Below, in pieces: positions 51,490-60,237 of a stretch of DNA of 64,000 bases; position 1 is the stretch's first letter, and every line of letters starts with the position of its first letter. Source of the stretch: Undibacterium sp. YM2 (GTDB lineage: Bacteria; Pseudomonadota; Gammaproteobacteria; Burkholderiales; Burkholderiaceae_D); NCBI RefSeq assembly GCF_009937975.1, contig NZ_AP018441.1:1922001-1986000 (forward strand), read 5' to 3'. The notes below the pieces were generated by a model. That model was not told where the DNA came from. It searched no databases and saw only the letters and a list, made by a program, of their open reading frames with translations. The position numbers were made by a program, and so were the translations under genes.

Positions 51490-52116
51490 ATGCAAATTCT
51501 TCACATCGATTCCAGCATCCTGACGGATGCCTCCGCGTCCCGGGCTTTGACTGCCACCATCGTTGACGAAATCCGGCGCGCGCACCCAGATGCCAGTGTG
51601 ATTTACCGTGACGTCGTTGCCGATGCCATTCCTCATCTGGATGGCCCCATTGCTGCGGGGTTCCGGCCTGTCCATAGCGATGTGCCTGCCGCCAGTGTGG
51701 CGACTGAGCATGCCCGTTCGACTGCGCTGGTCGCTGAATTGCTGGCCAGTGATGTGATCGTCATTGGTGCGCCGATGTACAACTTCTCGGTAGCGAGCCA
51801 GTTGAAATCCTGGATAGACCGGGTGGTACAACCACGGCGCAGCTTCCACTACACCGACAGGGGCCCGGTGGGCCTTGCCACAGGTAAGCGCGTGCTGGTC
51901 GCATCTACTCGTGGTGGCTCTTATTCCGCATGGCACGCGACCGCCATGGATTTTCAGGAAGACTACCTGAAAGCTGTGTTCGGCTTTATCGGTATCACCG
52001 ACGTCAGCTTCGTGCGCGCCGAGAACCTGTCACGCGGCGCAGAGGCCAGGGAACTGGCCATGCATACCGCTTATGCAGCGGTCGCAGAAGTCGTTCGCCA
52101 AAGCAATTCAATCTGA
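51490..52116 (+). CDS. azoR: FMN-dependent NADH-azoreductase
   Basis: 208-aa flavodoxin-fold quinone/azo reductase. SSILTDASASRALT near residue 8 binds the FMN phosphate, PMYNFSVASQLKSWIDRV (about 95-112) and STRGG (about 140) line the flavin, as in AzoR. It reduces quinones and azo compounds by two electrons. AGGAG precedes the ATG. It lies within the LysR-linked cluster with a YciI protein, a hydrolase and an ABM monooxygenase. Confidence 0.93.
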   Translation: MQILHIDSSILTDASASRALTATIVDEIRRAHPDASVIYRDVVADAIPHLDGPIAAGFRPVHSDVPAASVATEHARSTALVAELLASDVIVIGAPMYNFSVASQLKSWIDRVVQPRRSFHYTDRGPVGLATGKRVLVASTRGGSYSAWHATAMDFQEDYLKAVFGFIGITDVSFVRAENLSRGAEARELAMHTAYAAVAEVVRQSNSI

Positions 52117-52145
52117 TTTTTACCCTTCAGCTTTTGGAGAAACCC

Positions 52146-52457
52146 ATGCTTTACCTTGACACATTGACCTACATTCGTCCAATTGAGGATGTGAATGCAC
52201 ATCTTGACACGCATCGCGACTGGCTGGTTACGCATACCCGCCGCGGCCAGATACTCATCGCTGGTCCGCTGGAAGACCGTAGCGGTGGTTTTCTGCTGGC
52301 ACGCTGTGCCAATCGCGATGAACTCGATCACATGCTTGCGCTGGATTCTTTCGCGATACATTACCTCGTCGAGCCACAGGTCAGGGGCTTCGACGCCGCC
52401 TTGCGCGCCGAAGCTTTTCCCGCGGAATGGGCTCCCGGTGCAAAGGCAATTCAGTAA
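52146..52457 (+). CDS. YciI-like protein
   Basis: 103-aa dimeric alpha-beta barrel protein of the YciI family: HLDTHRDWLVTHTRRGQILIAGPLEDRSGG carries the conserved His-Asp pair (H...W) and the GP loop. The family is related to muconolactone isomerase-like ferredoxin folds; its enzymology is mostly unknown. TTGGAGA precedes the ATG at 52146; a longer frame starting at 51930 is a shadow of azoR. It lies 29 bp after azoR. Confidence 0.9.
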   Translation: MLYLDTLTYIRPIEDVNAHLDTHRDWLVTHTRRGQILIAGPLEDRSGGFLLARCANRDELDHMLALDSFAIHYLVEPQVRGFDAALRAEAFPAEWAPGAKAIQ

Positions 52458-52471
52458 CGAGGGAGTTCACT

Positions 52472-53254
52472 ATGTACATCAAATTCAGTCTATGGCGTTG
52501 GTCAGCCTGGATCATGGCTATGGTGACCAGTTTCGCAACACCCTTATCCGGCGCTGCTGCACCTACTTCAGCCATACGCAACATCGTGCTGGTGCATGGT
52601 GCCTTTGCCGATGGTTCAAGCTGGTTGCCCGTGATCAAAATCTTGCACAGCAAGGGCTACCACGTAACGGCTGTGCAAAATCCGCTAACCTCGCTTGCCG
52701 ATGACGTCGCCGCAACGCGGCGTGTTCTGGAGAGGCAGAAAGGTGGTGTTATCCTGGTCGGCCATTCATGGGCTGGGGCGGTGGTGACTGAAGCCGGCAA
52801 CGCCGACAATGTACAGGGGCTGGTGTACCTGTCCGCACTCGTGCCGGATGCGGGAGAATCCGTGGGCGAGATGCTGAACCGCCTGGCATCACCAATGGAA
52901 GGGCTGGCACCAGACAAGGAGGGACTGATCTGGCTGGACGATCCGGTCGCTTATCGACAAGTCATGGCAGGGGATGTGCCTGTCCCTACGGCACGACTGC
53001 TGGCGGCGACGCAACAGCCAATCTCCGCTCGCACATTTGTCGACAAAGTGACGACTGCAGCATGGCAGAAAAAGCCCAGCTGGTACCTTATGACAGAGAA
53101 TGACAGGGCCTTGCCGCCCAGAGTGCAGCAGGCCCTGGCCCAGCACATCGGCGCAACGACCATGACTGTGAACTCGAGTCACATGTCGCTGGTCAGCCAC
53201 CCTGAGGTGGTGGCTTCCCTCATTGAGCGCGCAGCACGTTCATTGGGAAAATAA
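52472..53254 (+). CDS. Exported alpha/beta hydrolase
   Basis: About 260-aa secreted hydrolase. The signal peptide ends near GAAAP (residue 27). The catalytic Ser is in GHSWAG (about residue 98), a candidate Asp in ENDRALPP and the His in NSSHMSLVSHP. LVHGAFADGSSW is the oxyanion loop. It resembles salicylate esterase and EstC-type enzymes. GAGGGAG precedes the ATG. It lies in the LysR-linked redox cluster; the substrate is unknown. Confidence 0.9.
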   Translation: MYIKFSLWRWSAWIMAMVTSFATPLSGAAAPTSAIRNIVLVHGAFADGSSWLPVIKILHSKGYHVTAVQNPLTSLADDVAATRRVLERQKGGVILVGHSWAGAVVTEAGNADNVQGLVYLSALVPDAGESVGEMLNRLASPMEGLAPDKEGLIWLDDPVAYRQVMAGDVPVPTARLLAATQQPISARTFVDKVTTAAWQKKPSWYLMTENDRALPPRVQQALAQHIGATTMTVNSSHMSLVSHPEVVASLIERAARSLGK

Positions 53255-53417
53255 AGGCTTGTGGGGTATTGGCAGCGAAACGATCGGCAAATCATTGGAA
53301 GTTGGTACACCTCTTTTGATTTGCCGACGTCAGCTTATACAATGCTTGTCATCCATCGGATCAGTGCGGGTATCCGGTGGCATGAGAACATCTTTCTTGT
53401 AATATAGGACACATGCC

Positions 53418-53717
53418 ATGATCATCGTAACCGGCTATGCGATTGCTCGCGAAGGCGCAGAAGAGGAGATGCAGAGACTTGCCATTGAGCATGTACTGCG
53501 TTCTCGTACCGAACCAGGATGCATTTCCCATGAGGTGAGTCGTGACGTTCAGCAGCCACGCCGCTTCGTATTTGTCGAACGCTGGAACGACATGGCAGCG
53601 CTGCAGCAGCATTTTCGCGTAGAGGCATCGAGGCAGTTTGCAAAATCCTTGAACCAACTCTCTGACGAAAAGCCAGAGCTGGCAATCTATCAGGCTGACG
53701 TCCTCAATTTGACTTGA
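53418..53717 (+). CDS. Antibiotic biosynthesis monooxygenase (ABM) domain protein
   Basis: 99-aa ferredoxin-like ABM-domain protein. MIIVTGYAIAREGAEEEMQRLAIEHVLRSRTEPGCISHEVSRD and FVFVERWNDMAALQQHF are the typical motifs of the YgiN/quinol monooxygenase group, which act on quinols without metal or cofactor. It closes the cluster of quinone-related genes begun by azoR, with a 163-bp gap after the hydrolase. Confidence 0.9.
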   Translation: MIIVTGYAIAREGAEEEMQRLAIEHVLRSRTEPGCISHEVSRDVQQPRRFVFVERWNDMAALQQHFRVEASRQFAKSLNQLSDEKPELAIYQADVLNLT

Positions 53718-53946
53718 GGCAAATTTCGACCTGAAAGCCTGCCTTTGCGTTGAGGGATACTGCAAGCCGGTTTATGGTGAATCAGTTGATTTAATGTTAA
53801 TCGACAAGCATGTCGTTTGTTTCTTATGCTTACATATTGAAAAAGCAAGTACAGACAAAGTTCGGTGTACACTGGAGCATCTTTACTGTTGTTCAGGTTG
53901 CTTAGTGTTTTCAAAATTTCTTCTCGGCAATTCGACTCTGGCTGCC

Positions 53947-54786
53947 ATGTTGATGCTCTACCTGCTGCTGGCGTTTGCGAGTGTTGGTGTAGGCAGGCAT
54001 AGCTCGCCCGAAAGCCAGTTGCGCAAACAGGTGAATGCCTGGTGGTTTATTTTTCCTGTCGTCAGCCTGAGCCTGTTTTTGTATCCTCTTGGGCCGCTGC
54101 TGATGGCCTTGCTCATCGTCTTGCTGGCAGTGCGTGAATTGTCCCTGCACTACACCGGCCCTCGCTGGCGTTTCCTGTTGTCATGCTTTGTTCTGCTGAT
54201 TTTGCAGGTGGGTTTGCAATATGTAGATAGTTTTGATTCCGGCATGATCTTGCCTGGTTTATTGTGTCTGCAAGCCCTGCAGTTTTTTATCTGGCGACAA
54301 CGCAATCATTTATTGCTCATGCTGTTTTTGCTGCTCTGCTACGGCCTGAGTTTCATGCTGGATTTATTGACGCTGCCATTTTCAAACGAAGTCAGGCTGG
54401 CCTGGTTTTTTTATCTGTTTGTGGTAACTGCACTCAATGATATTGCCCAGTTCGTCAGTGGCAAAATTTTCGGCAAGCAAACTATCGCCCCCACCATCAG
54501 CCCGAATAAAACTGTACAGGGTTTGATCGGCGGTGTCGTGATTTCCATGTTGGTGTCCCTTGGCCTTGGCATGTACTTGCATCTTGCCAGCCCCGGTTAT
54601 TTAATGCTGATGGGTATTTTGCTGTCGCTCGGCGGCTTTGCTGGTGACCTGATTTTTTCAGCAGCCAAACGTTATTTGAAGATCAAAGATTTTTCTGAAC
54701 TGATACCAGGGCATGGCGGCATACTGGACAGGGTGGATAGCCTGGTCCTGACCGCACCCTTGTTGTATCTGGGATTGTTATTTTGA
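53947..54786 (+). CDS. Phosphatidate cytidylyltransferase
   Basis: About 279-aa membrane enzyme that makes CDP-diacylglycerol from CTP and phosphatidate. Seven or so membrane helices precede the CdsA signature near the C-terminus, SAAKRYLKIKDFSELIPGHGGILDRVDSL. The conserved Asp of ALNDIAQFVSGKIFGKQ is also present. I start at the ATG at 53947; a longer frame runs from 53794 through a Cys-rich stretch without family similarity. It heads the lipid gene cluster and probably supplies CDP-activated lipid to the CDP-alcohol enzyme. Confidence 0.88.
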   Translation: MLMLYLLLAFASVGVGRHSSPESQLRKQVNAWWFIFPVVSLSLFLYPLGPLLMALLIVLLAVRELSLHYTGPRWRFLLSCFVLLILQVGLQYVDSFDSGMILPGLLCLQALQFFIWRQRNHLLLMLFLLLCYGLSFMLDLLTLPFSNEVRLAWFFYLFVVTALNDIAQFVSGKIFGKQTIAPTISPNKTVQGLIGGVVISMLVSLGLGMYLHLASPGYLMLMGILLSLGGFAGDLIFSAAKRYLKIKDFSELIPGHGGILDRVDSLVLTAPLLYLGLLF

Positions 54787-54812
54787 GATAAAGAATTTAA
54801 TAAGGACTATGC

Positions 54813-56615
54813 ATGACAACAGAATTGCAAACAAAATGGCTGTGCAGTGAATCCGGCTTTGATAGCCATGACAGTACCCGTTTGTTTTACCGCATCTGGC
54901 AACCGCTGGCGATTCCTGCGGGTCAGCCACAAAAAGCCCTGATATTTTTACACCGCGGCCATGAGCATTCTGGACGTATAGGGCCGCTGGTCGAGCAATT
55001 CGGTTTTACCCAGGACTGGGCTTTTGCCTGGGACGCGCGTGGTCATGGCAATTCACCGGGTGAGCGCGGCGATGCACCTGATTTCCAAACCATGGTGCGC
55101 GACTTTGACAGCTTCATCAATCACATCCAGCAGAGCTATGGTATAGACAAAGAAAACATGCTCATTGTGGCAAACAGCGTGGGTGCCGTGATTGCCGCAA
55201 CCTGGTTGCATGACTATGCACCGCGCGTGCGTGGTGTGGTCATGGCTGCAGCGGCATTTGATATCAATCTGTACGTGCCATTGGCTAAGCCAGCGCTGCG
55301 TTTTGCCACCTGCTTCAAGCCTGACTTATTTGTCACCAGCTATATACGCTCATCCATGCTCACGCATTCAGCCGAACAGGCCAAGGCTTATGATGCCGAC
55401 CCGCTGATTACCGAGAATATTTCTGCCCGTGTTTTGCTGGACCTGGCCGATACTGCCAAGCGCGTAGTACAGGATGCCCAGGCGATAGATGCACCCGTGC
55501 TGATGCTGGTCGCCGATAAGGATTACGTCGTCAAGCAGGCGCCGCAAAAGCAGTTTTTTGAAACGATCTCTTCGACACTGAAGCGCTATATCCTCATAGA
55601 AAACTGCCATCATGCGATTTTTTATGAGAGCGAAAACCAGGTGCAGCAAGCCATACAGGCAGCGAAGGATTTCATTAATGAATGCTATGCCCAAGAATTG
55701 CTGCCTTTGCCGCACTATTTCAAAGCCGATACCTTAAGCCAGAGTGCGCGCCAATACCAGGCACTGCAACAAGGCAAATTAGGTGGGGCGCTGGAAAACG
55801 CCTTTTACGGCATGCAAAAATTCATGCTCGGTCACTTGGGCAGGCTTAGCAATGGCATGACGATAGGCCTGCAACACGGTTTTGATTCCGGCGCATCACT
55901 CGATTATGTTTATCGCAACCAGGCAGGTGGCCGTTTGCTGATAGGCGGCATGATAGACCGTGGTTATCTGGATGCGATAGGCTGGCGCGGCATACGCCAG
56001 CGCAAGGCGCAGATGCAGCAGACTTTGTCTGACCTGATACAGCAATATCCGACGGACCAGCCTGTGCGCATACTTGATATTGCTGCCGGTGGTGGTCGCT
56101 ATGTGCTGGAAACCATCAAGCGATTCCAGAACCGCGATATAGAAATCAGCCTGCGCGATTTTGACCAGGCCAATCTGGATCAGGCCAAATTACTCGCAGA
56201 ACGTTTGCAGTTGAAAAACAAGATCAGCTATCAATGCCGCGATGCCTTTGCCGCAACCAGTTACCCGGCGGAAGAAGATGCCTATGACATCGTCATCGTC
56301 TCTGGCTTGTATGAGCTGTTCAGTGACAATGTGCTGGTACTGGCATCCTTGCGCGGCATACAGCAGCAATTGAAAATTGGCGGGCATCTGGTGTACACCG
56401 GCCAGCCATGGCATCCGCAGTTATTGATGATCGCCAAGACCCTGAATAGCCATCGCGGCCAGTCATGGCAAATGCGTCCACGTCCACAGGCAGAGATGGA
56501 TGCCCTGGTCGCCAGCATAGGTTGCAAAAAGATTGCGACCCAGCTTGGCATCGCCGGGATATTTACGGTGTCGGTGGCGCAGCGTGATGCGGCAGTGCCC
56601 GTTTTATCCGATTGA
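54813..56615 (+). CDS. Alpha/beta hydrolase - SAM methyltransferase fusion
   Basis: 600-aa bifunctional protein. Residues 1-300 are an alpha/beta hydrolase of the monoacylglycerol lipase type (FLHRGHEHSGR, then ANSVGA with the nucleophile Ser, VADKDYVV, and ENCHHAIF with the His). Residues 310-600 are a class I methyltransferase: ILDIAAGGGRYVLETI (SAM-binding, about 428) and DIVIVSGLYELF. AAGGA precedes the ATG. The fusion suggests sequential hydrolysis and methylation of one lipid. The final 53 bases overlap the convergent CDP-alcohol phosphatidyltransferase gene. Confidence 0.9.
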   Translation: MTTELQTKWLCSESGFDSHDSTRLFYRIWQPLAIPAGQPQKALIFLHRGHEHSGRIGPLVEQFGFTQDWAFAWDARGHGNSPGERGDAPDFQTMVRDFDSFINHIQQSYGIDKENMLIVANSVGAVIAATWLHDYAPRVRGVVMAAAAFDINLYVPLAKPALRFATCFKPDLFVTSYIRSSMLTHSAEQAKAYDADPLITENISARVLLDLADTAKRVVQDAQAIDAPVLMLVADKDYVVKQAPQKQFFETISSTLKRYILIENCHHAIFYESENQVQQAIQAAKDFINECYAQELLPLPHYFKADTLSQSARQYQALQQGKLGGALENAFYGMQKFMLGHLGRLSNGMTIGLQHGFDSGASLDYVYRNQAGGRLLIGGMIDRGYLDAIGWRGIRQRKAQMQQTLSDLIQQYPTDQPVRILDIAAGGGRYVLETIKRFQNRDIEISLRDFDQANLDQAKLLAERLQLKNKISYQCRDAFAATSYPAEEDAYDIVIVSGLYELFSDNVLVLASLRGIQQQLKIGGHLVYTGQPWHPQLLMIAKTLNSHRGQSWQMRPRPQAEMDALVASIGCKKIATQLGIAGIFTVSVAQRDAAVPVLSD

Positions 56616-57183
56616 ACAAAGTCCAGAGCAAGAGCAGCAGGACGATGGTCAACACGGCATTCAGCCAGATCGCTGGTAGTTGAAAAGCTACAAGCAGGGC
56701 CAGCAAACCAAAGGCAAAAGCGCGGTCGCTTTTGCCCATGGGGCCATCAAAGCGGCGCTCTGAGCCTGCCAGCAAGGCTGCAACGCCAGCAAACTCTGTC
56801 AGCAGGGCCAGCATAGCCACTGCAATCAACAAGGGCAGATGTATGCCTGCCACCAGGGCAAAAGGCAAGACCAGGGCGGCATCTGAAACCTGATCTGCCA
56901 CTTCATTGAAAATGGCTCCAAAGGCAGTTTTTTGCAACGTGAAGTTGGCCAGCATGCCATCTATCGCATTCAGCGCCATGCGCACGAACATAAAGACCGG
57001 CAGGCCCAGCCACAAGCTTTTATTCTGAGGATAACAGGCCAGCGCAATGCCATAGGCGATGGACAGGACCATTGCCAACAAGGTCACCTGATTTGGCGTG
57101 ATATGTCGCTTCGCCAGTCCCGTCAGCAATGGTTGCAGCAATTGCTGGAAGCGCGGCTTCAGTTGGTAGATAGAAAAACTCAT
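56563..57183 (-). CDS. CDP-alcohol phosphatidyltransferase family protein
   Basis: 206-aa membrane enzyme that condenses a CDP-activated lipid with an alcohol. The family motif runs NAIDGMLANFTLQKTAF, then G, NEVAD and SD. The usual Arg after DGxxA and the third-position Asp are both replaced by Asn (DGMLAN; FNEVAD), as in some poorly studied bacterial subgroups. Five or six helices are visible. Its ATG overlaps the phosphatase stop codon by four bases (ATGA). The alcohol acceptor is not predictable. Confidence 0.85.
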   Translation of the reverse strand: MSFSIYQLKPRFQQLLQPLLTGLAKRHITPNQVTLLAMVLSIAYGIALACYPQNKSLWLGLPVFMFVRMALNAIDGMLANFTLQKTAFGAIFNEVADQVSDAALVLPFALVAGIHLPLLIAVAMLALLTEFAGVAALLAGSERRFDGPMGKSDRAFAFGLLALLVAFQLPAIWLNAVLTIVLLLLLWTLFNRIKRALPHHAAPPTP

Positions 57184-58373
57184 GGTCTGCTATTTGTTCC
57201 TTGTGACATATACAGTTTGGCCAGCAATATACATCGGCTATAACCCATGGCGCAATGCAGGTAAACTGTTTTGCCCATTTCAATTTCCTGGCGCATGTAT
57301 TGCAAAATTTCATCGCTTACCTGTTTGCCCGGCTTAAGCAGATCAAGCAGAGGGAAATGTCTATAAGCGTGCTTGCGCAAGGCAGGCGTTTCGCTGAGTT
57401 CATTTGCCAGGTCGATGATGCTGCAATCTGGCGGCAGTTGTTTTGCCTCCCGGCTACTGAGGCGGCGCCCCACCCAGAGTCGATCTGTCAATTTGATGAT
57501 GACGGGTTTGCGCCTCTCACGCCAGACAACGGCCAGCCAGGTAAGCTGGTAACCGAGCAAATAAGGGGCATACATGAACCATATCCACCACGGATATTGC
57601 CCCTGTTTTTTATGCAGGAAGTGAACATCGTTACGATAGTAAGCCAGGCTGACCAGGGCGAGACCGCATGCTATATACAAAGCCAGCCAGCTATGGGCAA
57701 AGATGAAGCCTGTGATAAAAAATATGCTGGCAAATATCAGGTAATAAAACGCCACATGCGGTTCTGCCCTTTTTGGTTTGATAAAGATGAGGCAAAACAA
57801 TCCCAGCAAGCTGCCGCCAAGCACATCCAGCAAATGGTGTTGATAAGTGAATACCGTCGAGGCAGCTGTCAGAAGTAGCCATGTAGCCAGCGCCATGCGC
57901 AGCGGTGTTGTGTGGACGTGCTCGCGCAAGGCGCTCCAGAATAGCAGGCAGTAAGCAACATGCAGCGAGGGTAATTGATTATATGGTTTATCCATTAGCG
58001 CCAGATAATCATATAGATATGCACACCATGTAGAGGAGATGGCAGGTCTGGGCCAGCTGAATTGCAGAGGGTAGAGCACGAAGATGAAGGCTGCAATGAC
58101 GGTTGCCAGTAACAGGCGCTGGCTGAGCAGGCGTAATTGATCCTGACTGCGCACTACAAAGAATGTCAGACAAAAAAACAGGCCTGAACTAAGGTAGGGC
58201 AATATCATCCATTGCAAAAACGGGATGCCAGCCTCAAATGACAGGGCAGCGTGTCTTATCACTCCTTGCTGCTGCGCCAGCATATTTGCGGTCAGATAGC
58301 ACAAGCCAAACACCAGGGAATTCAGCAACCAGTGACGCAAGCGGTGTTGCACAGTTGCAGGAGTAGATGGCAT
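57180..58373 (-). CDS. PAP2 phosphatase - dual-specificity phosphatase fusion
   Basis: 397-aa membrane protein. Residues 1-210 are a PAP2-like domain: the PSLHVAY motif (about 134-140), YQHHLLDVLGG (about 180-190) and several membrane helices. After two to three more helices, residues 290-397 are a dual-specificity phosphatase with VYLHCAMGYSRC, the H-C-x5-R signature. Such fusions have been proposed to dephosphorylate lipid phosphates. It precedes and is coupled to the CDP-alcohol gene, so it may remove the phosphate from the phosphatidyl-alcohol-phosphate product. Confidence 0.88.
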   Translation of the reverse strand: MPSTPATVQHRLRHWLLNSLVFGLCYLTANMLAQQQGVIRHAALSFEAGIPFLQWMILPYLSSGLFFCLTFFVVRSQDQLRLLSQRLLLATVIAAFIFVLYPLQFSWPRPAISSTWCAYLYDYLALMDKPYNQLPSLHVAYCLLFWSALREHVHTTPLRMALATWLLLTAASTVFTYQHHLLDVLGGSLLGLFCLIFIKPKRAEPHVAFYYLIFASIFFITGFIFAHSWLALYIACGLALVSLAYYRNDVHFLHKKQGQYPWWIWFMYAPYLLGYQLTWLAVVWRERRKPVIIKLTDRLWVGRRLSSREAKQLPPDCSIIDLANELSETPALRKHAYRHFPLLDLLKPGKQVSDEILQYMRQEIEMGKTVYLHCAMGYSRCILLAKLYMSQGTNSRP

Positions 58374-58414
58374 TTGATATATGTTTAGCCTTAACAGTGT
58401 GATATTTTAGCAGG

Positions 58415-59512
58415 ATGAATCAAGTTAAAAAATATAAACGCTGCATGGTATTGGCAGGTGGTGGGTTTCGTTTTGGTATTTACCTGGGCATGTACGCAGC
58501 CGCCTGCGAGGCTGGCCGTGCGCCAGATATCCTGCTGGCCAGCTGCGGCGGTGCTATTGCGGCAAGCATCATTGCCGGGTTTCCTGACGATGCACAACGC
58601 AGGGCATGGTTAAGCTCTGAAGAAATGTACTATTACTGGAGCGGTTTGAAATCTTCTCCCAGGGCAGGCATAGTCCGCGCCTTGGCGTTAGCCGCCAAAC
58701 GTGGTTTTGGCCGTGACTCTGCCAGCACCATACCTGATCTGTTTAACGAATACCTGTTTGAAATCCCGGCGGAATTGCCCTTGCCACGATTGACGGCAAG
58801 CGAGCAGTCAGTAGCGACTGCCATCATAGGCGGCAAATTGCTGTTTGATGAAAACGAAGTCGGCCTTGCCCGTGGCCAGCGCAAATTATTTGCCGAAACC
58901 GTGTTTTGTGATCCAAGAGCTGCAGCGCTACTGGATGGCATGGCCTCGCCACTGGCAGACCCGCGCTGGGGTGAGCATGCCATTTCAGAGCAGTTATTGT
59001 GCGATGTGCAAACGCCAACCAGTCTGGCAGCACGTATTTCTATCACTGACATGTTTTACTTCCGCTGCCATACCCACACTGATGGCAATTATTTTGGTGG
59101 CGTACTGGACTTGTTTCCCATAGAGATTGCCAAGCGCTTGGCCGATGAAGTCATGATGGAATTCAAGCAAAGCTTTGACCAGGCTTTTTCCATCCCTGCC
59201 TGGCGTACAGTCCTGGGTCTCGATGGTAATGCCCGCCTGCGCTATGCAAATGGTCAGGCAGTCGATGTGCGTATTGATACTTCTGATGTGGCGACGGTCT
59301 TGGCCAAGGAGTCGGTACAAAAGAAACTGGACTGGCGCAATAACCGCATACGCCTGAGCATGCCAGAAACCCATGCCACCTATGCTGCCTATATGGAAGC
59401 CCAATGGCAATATGGGTATGCACGCGGCATGGAAGCCTTTACCCGTCAAGCTGCGTATGACGAAGCTGCCATGATACGCAGCAGCGACAAATACAGCCGG
59501 GGCATGGCCTAG
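58415..59512 (+). CDS. Patatin-like protein with atypical catalytic residues
   Basis: 365-aa protein. LAGGGFRFGIYLGMYAAACEAG is the patatin oxyanion loop and first helix. The next motif, PDILLASCGGAIAAS, aligns with the GxSxG of patatins but has Cys where the nucleophile Ser is expected and Ala for the first Gly. The later NYFGGVLDLFPIEIA aligns with the DGG motif with the Asp replaced by Phe, although a DG occurs just upstream in HTDGN. It may be a Cys-dependent acyltransferase or an inactive relative. It is divergent from the phosphatase and two bases before the SDR gene. Confidence 0.75.
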   Translation: MNQVKKYKRCMVLAGGGFRFGIYLGMYAAACEAGRAPDILLASCGGAIAASIIAGFPDDAQRRAWLSSEEMYYYWSGLKSSPRAGIVRALALAAKRGFGRDSASTIPDLFNEYLFEIPAELPLPRLTASEQSVATAIIGGKLLFDENEVGLARGQRKLFAETVFCDPRAAALLDGMASPLADPRWGEHAISEQLLCDVQTPTSLAARISITDMFYFRCHTHTDGNYFGGVLDLFPIEIAKRLADEVMMEFKQSFDQAFSIPAWRTVLGLDGNARLRYANGQAVDVRIDTSDVATVLAKESVQKKLDWRNNRIRLSMPETHATYAAYMEAQWQYGYARGMEAFTRQAAYDEAAMIRSSDKYSRGMA

Positions 59513-59514
59513 GC

Positions 59515-60237
59515 ATGAAGAGCATCATGGTCATAGGCGGCACCAGTGGCATAGGCCTGGCCCTGGCGCGTCACTATCTGCAGCGCGGTGCCAGAGTCGC
59601 AGTCTGTGGCCGTGACCTGCAGCGCCTACCTACTGACTTGCGTGGGGTAGTCAGTTATCAACTCGATATCGCAGATCGCGCCGACTTGTCACTAGCCATT
59701 GATGACTTTGCTGGGCAGGGCCTGGACATGCTCATCGTTACCGCCGGTATTTATTACAATACCCGCAGCCATTTGCTGGATGAGGCTGCCACCCTGCACA
59801 TGCTGCGCACCAATGTCAGTGGCCTGAGCCATGCATTTGAACTGGCTGCGAAAAAAATGCTGCTGCAAAAATCGGGGCAGCTGGTGGCCATCTCATCGGT
59901 TGCGGGTTTGCTGCACGATTATCCCGGCGCGTCCGTCTATAGCGCGACCAAGCGCAGTGTCTTGAGTTTGTGCGATACCTACCGCATTGCACTCAAACCA
60001 TTTTCCATTGCCGTGACTGCGATAGTACCTGGCTATATTGATACCGCGAAGCTGCGTGCCTTGAATGAGGGCGATGCCAGTCATAAGCCTTTTATCATGT
60101 CTGAGCAAAAGGCAGTGGCCTTGATTGTGGATGCAATTACTGCGCGACGGGACAGGCGGGTGTTTCCGTGGCAGATGAAGTGGTTGATCGCGTTGCTCAA
60201 TCTGTTGCCGAGATGGGTGTTGAAGTTGAGGAAGTAG
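59515..60237 (+). CDS. SDR family NAD(P)-dependent oxidoreductase
   Basis: 240-aa classical SDR. GGTSGIG (about 8-14) is the cofactor loop, TAGIY occupies the NNAG position, ISSVAGLLHDYPGASVYSATKRSV holds the catalytic Ser, Tyr and Lys, and VPGYIDTAKLR follows. A hydrophobic and basic C-terminal tail (WLIALLNLLPRWVLKLRK) may tether it to the membrane, which suits a lipid substrate. It closes the lipid cluster and starts two bases after the patatin-like stop. Confidence 0.9.
   Translation: MKSIMVIGGTSGIGLALARHYLQRGARVAVCGRDLQRLPTDLRGVVSYQLDIADRADLSLAIDDFAGQGLDMLIVTAGIYYNTRSHLLDEAATLHMLRTNVSGLSHAFELAAKKMLLQKSGQLVAISSVAGLLHDYPGASVYSATKRSVLSLCDTYRIALKPFSIAVTAIVPGYIDTAKLRALNEGDASHKPFIMSEQKAVALIVDAITARRDRRVFPWQMKWLIALLNLLPRWVLKLRK

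Noticed and set aside
53794..53946. N-terminal extension of the phosphatidate cytidylyltransferase
   Set aside because: Cys-rich and not membrane-like; the expected hydrophobic N-terminus starts at the ATG at 53947.
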